Below, piece after piece: positions 39,612-47,873 of a stretch of 64,000 bases of DNA. Position 1 is the stretch's first letter; every line of letters begins with the position of its first letter. A program made the translations under genes and the position numbers. Source of the stretch: Burkholderiales bacterium (GTDB lineage Bacteria > Pseudomonadota > Gammaproteobacteria > Burkholderiales > Burkholderiaceae_C); the NCBI GenBank assembly GCA_021732385.1, contig JAKFVA010000021.1, positions 1-64,000 on the forward strand. The letters are read 5' to 3'. Below the pieces are notes generated by a model. It made no database searches and had not been told where the DNA came from. It saw only the letters and a program-made list of their open reading frames with translations.

Positions 39612-40723
39612 AATCTGCGAGAAACGCCATGCACCACACACTAAAAATAAGTGCCACCCTGTCTCTGCTGGGCACGCTGATGGCCTGCGCCCCATTGCCC
39701 AGAGCGCCGCTTGCGGCACATCAGAAATCTACCTTGATAGCCGCTGCACCGGTCTTGCCCTCTAGCGCACCTCAGGCGCAGACGCTGTATGCCCAAGGCC
39801 GCAGCTTGCACAGCCTAGGCCAATTGACGCAGGCTGCTGCGCAATACGAAAGCGTGCTGCAAATTGAGCCTGCTCATGTGGGTGCGTTGAACGCGCTAGG
39901 GGTAATTCACGCGCAAGCGGGACGCCTGGATCAAGCAACCGCACTCTTGACGCGCGCCGCCTTGCTGGCCCCGGACGCCGCGCATTTGCACAACAACCTT
40001 GGCTATGTCTTGCTGCTTGCACAGCGGCCAAGCGAGGCAGCGCTTGCCTTGACGCGCGCCCAGCAGCTAAATCCTGGCGCTTTGCAGACACAGCAAAACC
40101 TGCTGTTGCTGGCACAAGCAAAACGCAAGCTGGTAGATTCAGCGGTTCAAATCGACACGCAGGCTTCGGTTCCTGCCAGCGTTGCGCATGCCTTGCAAAC
40201 GGCCTCTCCCGCTGCCCGCCTGGTGGCCGTGGCACCCCAAATCTATGAGTTGCAAACAACTGCACCGCAGCAGCCTGAGCAGTTGGCGCAAGAGCTGCGT
40301 ATGCTTCAATCAACGCCAACGCTCACTGGAGCGGCGCTGCCGATCAGCGCCTTGCCAGACATGCTGCGCGGCGCCCGCCTTGAAGTGACCAATGGCACTG
40401 GCCGGCACAATTTGGCCCGTCGCATGGCTGAGCGGCTGGCTAGCGCCGGGGTCATCACCAAACGGCTGACCAATGCGCAACCTTACCGCCAGATGAAAAC
40501 AGAAATCCAGTTCAGGGCCGGACATGAGGCCTTGGCGGTTGCACTGCAAAAGCAGTTGCCGATGGCCACCACTACCCGAGCTGCCCCTCAACTTCATGGC
40601 AGCGTGCAAATACGGCTGGTGCTCGGGCATGACTGGACAGAGCATGCCCTTGCAGACTGGTTGAACGATGCACAAGCGTCAGCGGCTCTTTTGCAATTAC
40701 CGCTAAAAGTCGCTGGCAACTGA
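39608..40723 (+). CDS. TPR lipoprotein (TadD-like) with LytR_C-type C-terminal domain
   Basis: This 371-residue exported protein has a signal segment ending in the lipobox-like LGTLMAC (Cys26), then three TPR repeats at about 55-160 (QTLYAQGRSLHSLGQLTQAA, AHVGALNALGVIHAQAGRLD, AHLHNNLGYVLLLAQRPSEA), a Gln/Ala-rich linker and a C-terminal domain at about 260-345. The last contains LEVTNGTGRHNLARRMAERL then TEIQFRAGHEALAVALQKQL, which matches the LytR/CpsA/Psr C-terminal domain style. TadD is normally only the TPR lipoprotein needed for secretin assembly. The added domain suggests a second contact, perhaps with the cell wall. It is coupled to tadC and is the last gene of the operon. Confidence 0.8.
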   Translation: MKSARNAMHHTLKISATLSLLGTLMACAPLPRAPLAAHQKSTLIAAAPVLPSSAPQAQTLYAQGRSLHSLGQLTQAAAQYESVLQIEPAHVGALNALGVIHAQAGRLDQATALLTRAALLAPDAAHLHNNLGYVLLLAQRPSEAALALTRAQQLNPGALQTQQNLLLLAQAKRKLVDSAVQIDTQASVPASVAHALQTASPAARLVAVAPQIYELQTTAPQQPEQLAQELRMLQSTPTLTGAALPISALPDMLRGARLEVTNGTGRHNLARRMAERLASAGVITKRLTNAQPYRQMKTEIQFRAGHEALAVALQKQLPMATTTRAAPQLHGSVQIRLVLGHDWTEHALADWLNDAQASAALLQLPLKVAGN

Positions 40724-40743
40724 TCGCCCCACTTAGAAGATCT

Positions 40744-42192
40744 TTATATTGGCAGTGCCACCAAGTCATGCCCCTCGGTAGCCACCACGCGGGCGCGGGT
40801 GAACTCTCCCACCCTCAAGGTCTTGCTGATCTTCTCAGGCGGCAGCAGGCGCACCGTGCCGTCAATCTCTGGCGCATCGGCGTAGCTGCGGCCTGAGCCG
40901 CCTTTTTTACCTAAACCCGGCGCATGATCCACCAACACTTGCAGCGTGCTGCCCACGCGCTGCTGCAACTTGGCAATTGACACGGCTTCAGCCACTGCCA
41001 TGAAGCGCGCGCGGCGCTCCTGGCGCAAGGCCAAAGGCAACATGCCGGGAATGTCGTTGGCCGCTGCGCCCTCTATGGCCGAGTAGGCAAAACAACCGGC
41101 ACGGTCAATTTGCGCCTCTTGCATAAAGGCCAGCAGGTGCTCGAATTCTGCTTCACTCTCGCCCGGAAAGCCCGCAATAAACGTGCTGCGAATCACCAGT
41201 TGCGGGCACATCTCGCGCCAGCGTTGAAGGCGCTCGAGGTTTTTCTCGCCGCTGGCGGGGCGCTTCATGCGTTTGAGCACATCGGGGTGGCTGTGCTGAA
41301 AAGGCACATCCAGATACGGCAGTACCAGACCACGCGCCATCAGCGGCAGCACCTCGTCGACGCTCGGGTAAGGGTAGACGTAATGCAGGCGCACCCAGGC
41401 ACCGTAGCTTTGCGCCAGATCACCGAGCGACTGCACCAGCTCAAGCAAGCGCGTTTTGACGGGCTTGCCGTCCCAAAAGCCGGTGCGGTATTTCACATCC
41501 ACGCCATACGCGGAGGTGTCCTGGCTGATCACCAGCAGCTCTTTGACACCGCTTTCAAACAGCGCCTTGGCATCACCAAGCACATCGCCAATCGGGCGGC
41601 TCACTAGATCGCCACGCATCGACGGGATGATACAAAACGTGCAGCGGTGGTTGCAACCCTCGCTGATTTTCAAATACGCGTAGTGCCTGGGCGTAAGTTT
41701 GATGCCCACGCCGGGTATCCCAACGTTTCCCATTCCAGCCGGCACAAGATCAACAAAGGGATCATGCGGTTTGGGCAGATGCGCATGGACCGCGTCCATC
41801 ACCTCTTGCGTGGCATGCGGGCCTGTCACCGCCAGTACGCTGGGGTGGATTTGCTTGACCAGATTTTGCGTGCCGCCCGCTTCGGTTGCGGAGGTTTTGG
41901 CACCTAAGCAACCAGTCACGATCACTTTGCCATTGACGGCCAGCGCCTCAGCAATCGTGTCCAGGCTTTCCTTGACGGCGTCATCAATGAAACCGCAGGT
42001 GTTGACGATGACGAGGTCGGCCCCCTCAAAGGTCTTGCTGGTGGCATAGCCCTCGGCGCTGAGTTGCGTAAGGATCAACTCCGAGTCGGTCAGGGCTTTG
42101 GGGCAACCCAGGCTGGCAAAGCCAATGCGCGGGGCAGCGCGTGCAGGGCTGGCAGCAGAGGCAGCGGGTTCTAAAACAGCGTTTTCAGTCAT
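40744..42192 (-). CDS. rimO: Ribosomal protein uS12 methylthiotransferase
   Basis: This radical SAM enzyme adds a methylthio group to Asp88 of ribosomal protein S12. The 482 residues hold an N-terminal MTTase domain with a [4Fe-4S] cluster ([32 protein letters not shown]), the radical SAM domain with [17 protein letters not shown] (CxxxCxxC) and a C-terminal TRAM domain (about 415-480). The family is usually about 440 residues; here the N-terminus is about 25 longer. It converges with the Tad operon, 20 bases away. Neighbours do not inform its role. Confidence 0.94.
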   Translation of the reverse strand: MTENAVLEPAASAASPARAAPRIGFASLGCPKALTDSELILTQLSAEGYATSKTFEGADLVIVNTCGFIDDAVKESLDTIAEALAVNGKVIVTGCLGAKTSATEAGGTQNLVKQIHPSVLAVTGPHATQEVMDAVHAHLPKPHDPFVDLVPAGMGNVGIPGVGIKLTPRHYAYLKISEGCNHRCTFCIIPSMRGDLVSRPIGDVLGDAKALFESGVKELLVISQDTSAYGVDVKYRTGFWDGKPVKTRLLELVQSLGDLAQSYGAWVRLHYVYPYPSVDEVLPLMARGLVLPYLDVPFQHSHPDVLKRMKRPASGEKNLERLQRWREMCPQLVIRSTFIAGFPGESEAEFEHLLAFMQEAQIDRAGCFAYSAIEGAAANDIPGMLPLALRQERRARFMAVAEAVSIAKLQQRVGSTLQVLVDHAPGLGKKGGSGRSYADAPEIDGTVRLLPPEKISKTLRVGEFTRARVVATEGHDLVALPI

Positions 42193-42225
42193 GGCCCCAT
42201 TGTCGCAGCCATGCGGCAGGGGGTA

Positions 42226-42762
42226 TCAGCGCTTGGGTTTGAAGCTGCCGAACATTTGCTCGGTCTGCTTTTTCATCTGTTCTTGCATTTGCTCGAACAT
42301 CTGTTTGGACTGTTCGGCAAAGCCGCCCATTAGCCCCTGCATGGGGGGCGACTGCATGGGAGTGAATTTGGCCCACATCTCGGGCGTGAAGCCTTTGGTT
42401 TGCTCAGCCATTTTCACCTGCATGTCCATGAAGGCCTGTACATTTTTTTCCAGGTAGCTGCCCATGAAGCCCTGCATGGCGTGGCCGTAAAAGCGGATGA
42501 TGTTGGCCAGCACCGCCTCGGTGAACATGGGCGCGCCAGCGGCCTCTTCTTCAAGCAGGATTTGTAAAAAGATGCTGCGCGTCAGGTCTTCGCCGGTCTT
42601 GGCGTCGCGTACGGTTACCTGGTCGCCATCCATCACCATGTGCTTGACCTCAGCGAGCGTGATGTAGGTGGAGGTGTCGGTGTCGTAGAGGCGCCGGTTG
42701 GGGTATTTCTTGATCACGCGCTGCGGCGCTTTGCTGGCTTTACCAGGGGCGGGGGGGCTCAT
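42226..42762 (-). CDS. phaR: Polyhydroxyalkanoate synthesis repressor PhaR
   Basis: This 178-residue DNA-binding regulator senses PHB. The conserved N-terminal DNA/PHB-binding domain (about 15-75) reads RVIKKYPNRRLYDTDTSTYI then LAEVKHMVMDGDQVTVRDAK, followed by two PHB accumulation regulatory segments (RSIFLQILLEEEAAGAPMFT). The C-terminus is Met/Gln/Lys-rich (QSKQMFEQMQEQMKKQTEQM), typical of PhaR. The ATG at 42762 is preferred, since the frame up to 42825 would run through a perfect hairpin. PhaR represses phasin and its own gene and probably senses PHB made by the phaCAB operon about 5 kb away. Confidence 0.93.
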   Translation of the reverse strand: MSPPAPGKASKAPQRVIKKYPNRRLYDTDTSTYITLAEVKHMVMDGDQVTVRDAKTGEDLTRSIFLQILLEEEAAGAPMFTEAVLANIIRFYGHAMQGFMGSYLEKNVQAFMDMQVKMAEQTKGFTPEMWAKFTPMQSPPMQGLMGGFAEQSKQMFEQMQEQMKKQTEQMFGSFKPKR

Positions 42763-42781
42763 TGGCACTTCAAAACTCCTG

Positions 42782-42817
42782 GCTGGGTGATAAAGCTGGC
42801 GTGGTTTATCACCCAGC
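42782..42817. promoter_or_regulatory. Perfect 13-bp inverted repeat upstream of phaR
   Basis: GCTGGGTGATAAA (42782-42794) and TTTATCACCCAGC (42805-42817) are exact reverse complements with a 10-base spacer. They lie 20 bases upstream of the phaR start. There is no T-run after the stem in either direction, so a terminator is unlikely. PhaR autoregulates in related bacteria, so an operator or an mRNA leader hairpin is the likely role. Confidence 0.5.
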
Positions 42818-42885
42818 TTGGACAATCATTCTAGGAATTGCCGCGCCGCCCGCAGCAAGGATTACCCTGAGCGAACCCCGCGGCC

Positions 42886-43425
42886 TCAGTGCCCGTCAAA
42901 ACTCACTAGCGTGAACAGATCCAGCCCCGCTGCTTTGAGCCGCTTTGAGCCGCCCAGCTCAGGCAAGTCCACGATCACTGCGCCCTCCATCACCTGCGCA
43001 CCCAGCTGCTCCAGCAAGCGCTTGCCCGCCATCATGGTGCCGCCAGTGGCAATCAGGTCATCAATCAACAAGACGCGCGCGCCTGGCTGCACAGCGTCAG
43101 CGTGCAGCTCCACGGTGGCGCTTCCATATTCAAGCTCGTAGCTTTCCTGCACGGTGGTAAAGGGCAACTTGCCTTTTTTGCGGATGGGCACAAAGCCAAG
43201 GTTCAGCTCATAGGCCACCACCGCACCCAAAATAAAGCCGCGGGCATCGAGCCCGGCCACCACGTCGGGACGGCGGTCCATATAGCGGTGCACAAAGGCA
43301 TCAATCAGCACGCGAAACACCTTGGGGTCTTGCAGCAGCGGCGTGATGTCTCGAAACTGAACGCCGGCAGCGGGCCAGTCAGGCACGGTGCGGATACGGG
43401 ATTGGAGGTAAGCCGAGATATTCAC
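42886..43425 (-). CDS. apt: Adenine phosphoribosyltransferase
   Basis: This purine-salvage enzyme makes AMP from adenine and PRPP. The 179 residues contain the PRPP-binding motif [20 protein letters not shown], the flexible-loop region [16 protein letters not shown] and the early PGVQF-like segment [16 protein letters not shown]. The length fits Apt (170-185). The start is a GTG at 43425 with AAGGA at a good distance upstream. It is a single gene between phaR and tRNA-Val, and no special regulation is visible. Confidence 0.95.
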   Translation of the reverse strand: MNISAYLQSRIRTVPDWPAAGVQFRDITPLLQDPKVFRVLIDAFVHRYMDRRPDVVAGLDARGFILGAVVAYELNLGFVPIRKKGKLPFTTVQESYELEYGSATVELHADAVQPGARVLLIDDLIATGGTMMAGKRLLEQLGAQVMEGAVIVDLPELGGSKRLKAAGLDLFTLVSFDGH

Positions 43426-43516
43426 TCAAAGTCCTTTGCACCATGTGGCTTGCAGCGCAGGGTTAGGGTCCCAAGAGAGAACAATGGCATTTTTGAAAAT
43501 GACCCAAACTAAACAG

Positions 43517-43537
43517 CCAGGACGGCATTGGTCCTGG
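43517..43537 (-). terminator. Possible hairpin sharing the CCA end of tRNA-Val
   Basis: CCAGGAC (43517-43523) and GTCCTGG (43531-43537) are exact reverse complements; the second contains the encoded CCA end of the tRNA. On the minus strand a short, broken T-rich stretch follows. It could be a weak terminator or a processing signal. The stem is only seven pairs. Confidence 0.35.
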
Positions 43538-43611
43538 TAGGCGCGATTGGACTCGAACCAACGACCCCCACCATGTCAAGGTGGTGCTCTAACCAGCTGA
43601 GCTACGCGCCT
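43535..43611 (-). tRNA. tRNA-Val(GAC)
   Basis: On the minus strand the acceptor AGGCGCG pairs with CGCGCCT, followed by discriminator A and an encoded CCA. The anticodon stem CCACC/GGTGG closes the loop TTGACAT, giving anticodon GAC. The D-arm AGCTCAGCTGGTTAGAGC and T-arm GGTTCGAGTCC are standard. It is 77 bases long. Confidence 0.97.
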
Positions 43612-43695
43612 GGGTCAACAAACTAAGCCTGCAATTATAGCAGCCCACTGCCGCGATTTTTGACCCGCTTAGTGAGGCAACGCCATGCGCCGGTG

Positions 43696-45954
43696 CTAAC
43701 GACGCATGGCCGAGCGCACACCCGGTACCTGCCGCACTCCAGCCAGCGCTTGCGCCAGCCGCGCGGTGTCGCTTACCTGCACGGTAAAGGTCATGAAAGC
43801 CTGCTCCTTGACCGATTGGGTTTGCACCCGCGTGACGTTCATTTTTTCCTTGGCAAAGAGCTCGGAAATATCGCGCAGCAGCCCCTGGCGGTCTTGCGCC
43901 AGCACAGCCACATCGACCCCGTATTGGCCCACCGCCTCGCTTTGTTGGCCCCACTGCACCTCGATCACCCGGCCCTCATCACGCACTTGCAATGCGCGGA
44001 AATTGCTGCAGGAGAGGCGGTGAATGCTGACCCCTTTGCCACGCGTCACAAAACCGCCAATCGCATCTGGCGGAGCCGGTTTGCAGCAGCGCGCCAGCTG
44101 CGTCAGCAAGGAGTCCACCCCCACCACCAGCACACCACTTTTGCCGTTGGCGGCCTTGTCTGCATAACGGGCGGTTTTTTGCAACACCAGCTCGTCGGCA
44201 AGTGGTGTGGGCTCGGCTGGCTTGAAGAGGGTTTCAATGGTGCGCAGCGAGAACTCGTCTTTGCCCACCACGGTAAATAGCGCGTCTGCCGATTCAAAGC
44301 CCAGTTGCGTGGCCAGGTCGTCGAGCTTGATGGCGGTTTTGCCCAGCCGCTGCAGCAACTTTTCCACTGCCTCGCGGCCACGCGCTGCGGTCTCTTGAGC
44401 GGCCAGGGCGTTGAACCAGGCGCGCACCCGGCTTTTGGCGCGGCCCGTAGTGAGGTAGCCCAGTTCGGGGTTGAGCCAGTCGCGCGAGGGGCCTGCGTTT
44501 TGCGCCCCCTCCTTGGCCACCACCACCTCCACCGTCTGGCCGTTTTGCAGCGGTGTGTTCAAAGGCACCATCACGCCATCAACCCGCGCTCCCCGGCAGC
44601 GGTGGCCCAAACTGCTGTGCACGGCGTAGGCAAAGTCGACTGGCGAAGCGCCCGGTGGCAGCTCGACCACCGAGGCTTCGGGCGTCAGCACATAAATGCG
44701 GTCATCCGGCGGTGCTTGCGCAGGCGCATGCGGCAACGGACCATCCAGCTGACCGCTGGCCATCTCGCGCTGCCAGGCCAGCAGTTGGCGCAGCACGGCA
44801 ATGCGCGCATCGTAGGCGCTGCTGGCCGATACCCCGGCATAGCCTTTGATACCCGCTTCCTTGTAGGCCCAGTGCGCCGCCACGCCGTGCTCTGCATGGT
44901 CGTGCATGGCCTGGGTGCGGATCTGGATTTCTATAGCGCGGCCTTCATTGCCCGCGTGCCCGCTGCCTGGCGCCTCGCGCACCACGGTGTGCAGCGACTG
45001 GTAGCCGTTGGCTTTGGGGCGGGCAATGTAGTCGTCAAATTCACGCTCAAGTGGCACAAAATGGGCATGCACCCAGGCCAGTGCGCTGTAGCAGGCAGGC
45101 ACGCTGCCTACCACCACGCGCAGGCCCAGAATGTCGAGCACTTGCTCAAACCCCAACGACTTGCCGCGCATTTTTTTGACAATGCTGTAGATGTGTTTGG
45201 GTCGGCCAAAAACCGTTACCGCTAGGCCCTGCGCCTGCAAGGCCTGCTCCAGGCTGCTGCGCAACTGCTCAACATAGGCCTCGCGCTCGCCGCGTTTTTC
45301 ATCGAGCAAGGCGGCAATCTGGCGGTAGGTTTGCGGCTCCAGAAAGCGAAAGGCCAGGTCTTCCAGCTCCCACTTGATCTGCCAAATACCCAGCCGATTG
45401 GCCAGCGGTGCCAGCACCAGCAAACACTCTTGTGCCACCTCGGGCGGCGCAATTTGCTTGGCAGCGGCAAAGTAACGCAGGGTTTGCAAGCGCGAGGCCA
45501 GATACAGCATGACCACCCGCAAATCGCGCGAGAACGCAAGGAGCATCTTGCGCACGGTTTCGGTTTGCTCGGCCCCCTGGGCCATGTCCTGCGCCTTGTT
45601 GGAAAACTTGGTACCGGCATGCTGGCGGGTATGCCGCTGCAGGCGAACCAGTTGCAGGGTTTCATACGCCAGCGCAGCCAGCGCTACGTCAAAGGCCTTG
45701 GTCAGCACCTCCAGCGGGCGCTGCAGGTGCTCGCCGGCATACACCAGGTAGCAGGCGGCCTGCATCTCGGGCGCGCCGTCAAGCTCGGCCAGCAAAGCGG
45801 CTAGCGCATCGGCATGGGCCAATGTAGGCTCGCCAGTGGGCAACTGCTGGCCTGCCAGCAGCGGCTGGGCAAAGGCACGGGCACGCGCCAGCAAGTCGTT
45901 TGGCGGGCTTGAGATTGCGGGGCTGCCGTTGGCGGTGGAATCGTTAAATTGCAT
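43696..45954 (-). CDS. relA: RelA-type (p)ppGpp synthetase with inactive hydrolase domain
   Basis: This long RSH protein of 752 residues makes (p)ppGpp from ATP and GDP/GTP on starved ribosomes. The N-terminal HD-fold region is degenerate: the place of the HD motif reads AACYLVYAGEHLQRPL, so hydrolysis is not expected. The synthetase domain (about 235-390) has GRPKHIYSIVKKMRGKSLGF then LDILGLRVVV and PKANGYQSLHTVV. Then come the TGS domain (IYVLTPEASVVELPPGASPVDFAYAVHSSL), a zinc-finger-like RCCKPAPPDAIGGFVTRGKG segment and the C-terminal ACT domain. A bifunctional SpoT would be expected elsewhere in the genome. Confidence 0.93.
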   Translation of the reverse strand: MQFNDSTANGSPAISSPPNDLLARARAFAQPLLAGQQLPTGEPTLAHADALAALLAELDGAPEMQAACYLVYAGEHLQRPLEVLTKAFDVALAALAYETLQLVRLQRHTRQHAGTKFSNKAQDMAQGAEQTETVRKMLLAFSRDLRVVMLYLASRLQTLRYFAAAKQIAPPEVAQECLLVLAPLANRLGIWQIKWELEDLAFRFLEPQTYRQIAALLDEKRGEREAYVEQLRSSLEQALQAQGLAVTVFGRPKHIYSIVKKMRGKSLGFEQVLDILGLRVVVGSVPACYSALAWVHAHFVPLEREFDDYIARPKANGYQSLHTVVREAPGSGHAGNEGRAIEIQIRTQAMHDHAEHGVAAHWAYKEAGIKGYAGVSASSAYDARIAVLRQLLAWQREMASGQLDGPLPHAPAQAPPDDRIYVLTPEASVVELPPGASPVDFAYAVHSSLGHRCRGARVDGVMVPLNTPLQNGQTVEVVVAKEGAQNAGPSRDWLNPELGYLTTGRAKSRVRAWFNALAAQETAARGREAVEKLLQRLGKTAIKLDDLATQLGFESADALFTVVGKDEFSLRTIETLFKPAEPTPLADELVLQKTARYADKAANGKSGVLVVGVDSLLTQLARCCKPAPPDAIGGFVTRGKGVSIHRLSCSNFRALQVRDEGRVIEVQWGQQSEAVGQYGVDVAVLAQDRQGLLRDISELFAKEKMNVTRVQTQSVKEQAFMTFTVQVSDTARLAQALAGVRQVPGVRSAMRR

Positions 45955-45965
45955 CAGCCCAATTG

Positions 45966-46889
45966 TCAGGCGGCCAGCAAGAAGTCGGCGACCACCTGCG
46001 ATTGCTGCGGCATGACCAGCGTGGGTGCGTGGCCCACCCCGGCAAACTCCAACAGCCGGGCACGCGGGCCGCGCTGGCTCATTTCCTGCGCGGTGGCAGG
46101 CGAGAGCAGGTCGGAGTGCTCGCCGCGCAGCAGCAAGGTCGGCGCGTTAATGGCGTCGTACAGCGCCCACAGCGCGGCTTCACCCGCCTGGGCGGCCTCG
46201 GGTGTCATGGCGCGAAACGGCGCGCCTATGGCGGGATCATAGTGCAGCATTAGGGCAGCGCTGTCGCTGGCATCACTGGCTGGCACGGGCTTGACCATGT
46301 GGCGCGACAGCGCCAGCCACTGCGCAGGTGTATGCGGGCCAAAGCTGCTGGAGATGGTCCACAGCGCATCGGCGGCCGCTTGCAGGCTGGCAAAGTGGCC
46401 ACCGGGTGTCAAGGGCTGGCCGACATACTGGGCAATGCGCTGCAGCGACACCCATTCAATACGCGGGCCCACGTCGTTGAGCACCAGGCGGCGCACCGGC
46501 GCGGGCAACGGCAGCCCGGCGCCGCACACCGCCAGGCCAATCAGCCCGCCCATGCTGGTGCCCACCCAGTCCAGCGTAGCCAGCGGCGCTTGCGCATGCA
46601 GGTGGGCCAGCAGGCCCGCCATGTCGGCCGCATAGGTGGGAATCTGGTAGAGCGTGGGGTCGGCCAGCCAGCCGCTTTGGCCGCGGCCCGCCACATCAGG
46701 GCAAATAACGCGAATCGGCGCGCTGGCCTGGGCGCACAGCTGCTGCGCCAGCGCGTCAAAGTCGCGGCCCTGGCGCGTCAGGCCGTGCACGCAAACCACC
46801 GCATGCGCGGCAGTGGGCGCCCCCCATTGCCAGTACGCCATGGTATGGCCAGCCGGGCAGGCGATGTGGTGCAGTGTGGGTTCGGTCAT
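45966..46889 (-). CDS. Alpha/beta hydrolase
   Basis: This 307-residue alpha/beta-hydrolase fold protein has the oxyanion segment VCVHGLTRQGRDFDAL, nucleophile elbow WVGTSMGG (Ser in G-x-S-x-G), acid region LLRGEHSDLLSP and catalytic His in VGHAPTL. No signal peptide is seen, so it is cytoplasmic. The substrate cannot be told. It lies 206 bases downstream of the phaCAB operon on the same strand, but a strong terminator separates it, so a link with polyester metabolism (for example an intracellular PHB depolymerase) is only a weak possibility. Half repeat element C begins 12 bases upstream of its start. Confidence 0.85.
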   Translation of the reverse strand: MTEPTLHHIACPAGHTMAYWQWGAPTAAHAVVCVHGLTRQGRDFDALAQQLCAQASAPIRVICPDVAGRGQSGWLADPTLYQIPTYAADMAGLLAHLHAQAPLATLDWVGTSMGGLIGLAVCGAGLPLPAPVRRLVLNDVGPRIEWVSLQRIAQYVGQPLTPGGHFASLQAAADALWTISSSFGPHTPAQWLALSRHMVKPVPASDASDSAALMLHYDPAIGAPFRAMTPEAAQAGEAALWALYDAINAPTLLLRGEHSDLLSPATAQEMSQRGPRARLLEFAGVGHAPTLVMPQQSQVVADFLLAA

Positions 46890-46900
46890 GGCGCAGGTAT

Positions 46901-46990
46901 GCTACAAAATAGAGAGTAATAAAGGATAGCGGCACCCGCACATCCCTATTGGTTTACAAGGCAATTTGCAATGCAAAAAAGGCCATTTTT
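46901..46990. repeat. Half copy C of the intergenic inverted-repeat element
   Basis: Bases from 46901 read GCTACAAAATAGAGAGTAAT and continue to GATAGCGGCACCCGCAC, matching the left arm of copies A, B and D. No right arm follows. After the arm comes a GGCCATTTTT run also found inside copies A and B, which here forms part of the phaB terminator. The right boundary is therefore arbitrary. It is best read as a decayed or truncated copy between phaB and the hydrolase gene. Confidence 0.7.
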
Positions 46991-47005
46991 ATTGCAAAAA
47001 TGGCC
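46975..47005 (-). terminator. Rho-independent terminator of the phaCAB operon
   Basis: On the minus strand GGCCATTTTT (47005-46996) pairs with AAAAATGGCC (46990-46981) around GCAAT, and six T follow (46980-46975). The perfect 10-base stem with T-run lies 90 bases after the phaB stop. The outer sequence overlaps half repeat element C. Confidence 0.85.
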
Positions 47006-47094
47006 CCGCGTGGCATTTGGGTGGCGGTTTGGCAGATTGGGGCGATTCAGGGCGCTTTGCGCTCCCGAATTGCCGCGTAAACCACCTGCCCCGG

Positions 47095-47832
47095 TCAACC
47101 CATATGCAAACCGCCATTGAGCGAGAAGTCTGCGCCTGTGGCGTAGCCGCCTTCGTCTGACGAAATCCAGGAAATGATGGAAGCGATTTCTTCCGGTGTG
47201 CCCAGTCGCTTGGCCGGTACACCCGAGACAATTTTCTCCAGCACATCCGGGCGAATCGCCTTGACCATGTCGGTGCCGATATAGCCAGGGCTCACCGTGT
47301 TGACGGTGACGCCCTTGGCCGCCACCTCTTGCGCCAGCGCCATGGTGAAGCCGTGCAGGCCGGCCTTGGCGGTGGAGTAGTTCACCTGGCCAAACTGGCC
47401 TTTTTGCCCGTTGACCGAGCTGATGTTGACAATGCGGCCCCAGCCCGCCTCAATCATGTTTTCAATCACCTGCTTGGTGACGTTGAACATGCTGTCGAGG
47501 TTGGTGGAGATCACGGCGTCCCAATCGGCCTTGGCCATTTTGCGGAACTGGCCATCACGCGTGATACCGGCGTTGTTCACCAGCACGCTGACTGGCCCAA
47601 CCTCAGCCTTGACTTTGGCAAAGGCCTCTACCGTGGAATCCCAATCGCCCACATTGCCCACCGAGGCGCGAAAGGTGTAGCCCAGGGCCTTTTGCTCGTC
47701 CAGCCATTTGTTGAAATCGCGCGTGGGGCCGCAACCGGCCACCACGGTAAAGCCGTCTTTGTGCAGGCGCTGGCAAATGCCGGTACCAATGCCGCCCATG
47801 CCGCCGGTTACATACGCTACGCGTTTTGTCAT
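47095..47832 (-). CDS. phaB: Acetoacetyl-CoA reductase
   Basis: This NADPH-dependent short-chain dehydrogenase makes (R)-3-hydroxybutyryl-CoA for PHB synthesis. The 245 residues have the cofactor loop VTGGMGGIGTGICQRL, NNAGITRDGQFRKM and the catalytic residues Ser139, Tyr152 and Lys156 (SSVNGQKGQFGQVNYSTAKA). These phrases are near identical in style to Cupriavidus PhaB. The gene is third in the phaC-phaA-phaB operon, 41 bases after phaA, and is followed by a strong terminator. Confidence 0.96.
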   Translation of the reverse strand: MTKRVAYVTGGMGGIGTGICQRLHKDGFTVVAGCGPTRDFNKWLDEQKALGYTFRASVGNVGDWDSTVEAFAKVKAEVGPVSVLVNNAGITRDGQFRKMAKADWDAVISTNLDSMFNVTKQVIENMIEAGWGRIVNISSVNGQKGQFGQVNYSTAKAGLHGFTMALAQEVAAKGVTVNTVSPGYIGTDMVKAIRPDVLEKIVSGVPAKRLGTPEEIASIISWISSDEGGYATGADFSLNGGLHMG

Positions 47833-47873
47833 GTTTGTCGCTCCGTTATTTGTCGTTTTAGCTTACCGTTAAA

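Noticed and set aside
43696-45954. SpoT (bifunctional hydrolase/synthetase)
   Set aside because: The HD motif needed for hydrolysis is missing in the N-terminal region, so RelA is the better call.
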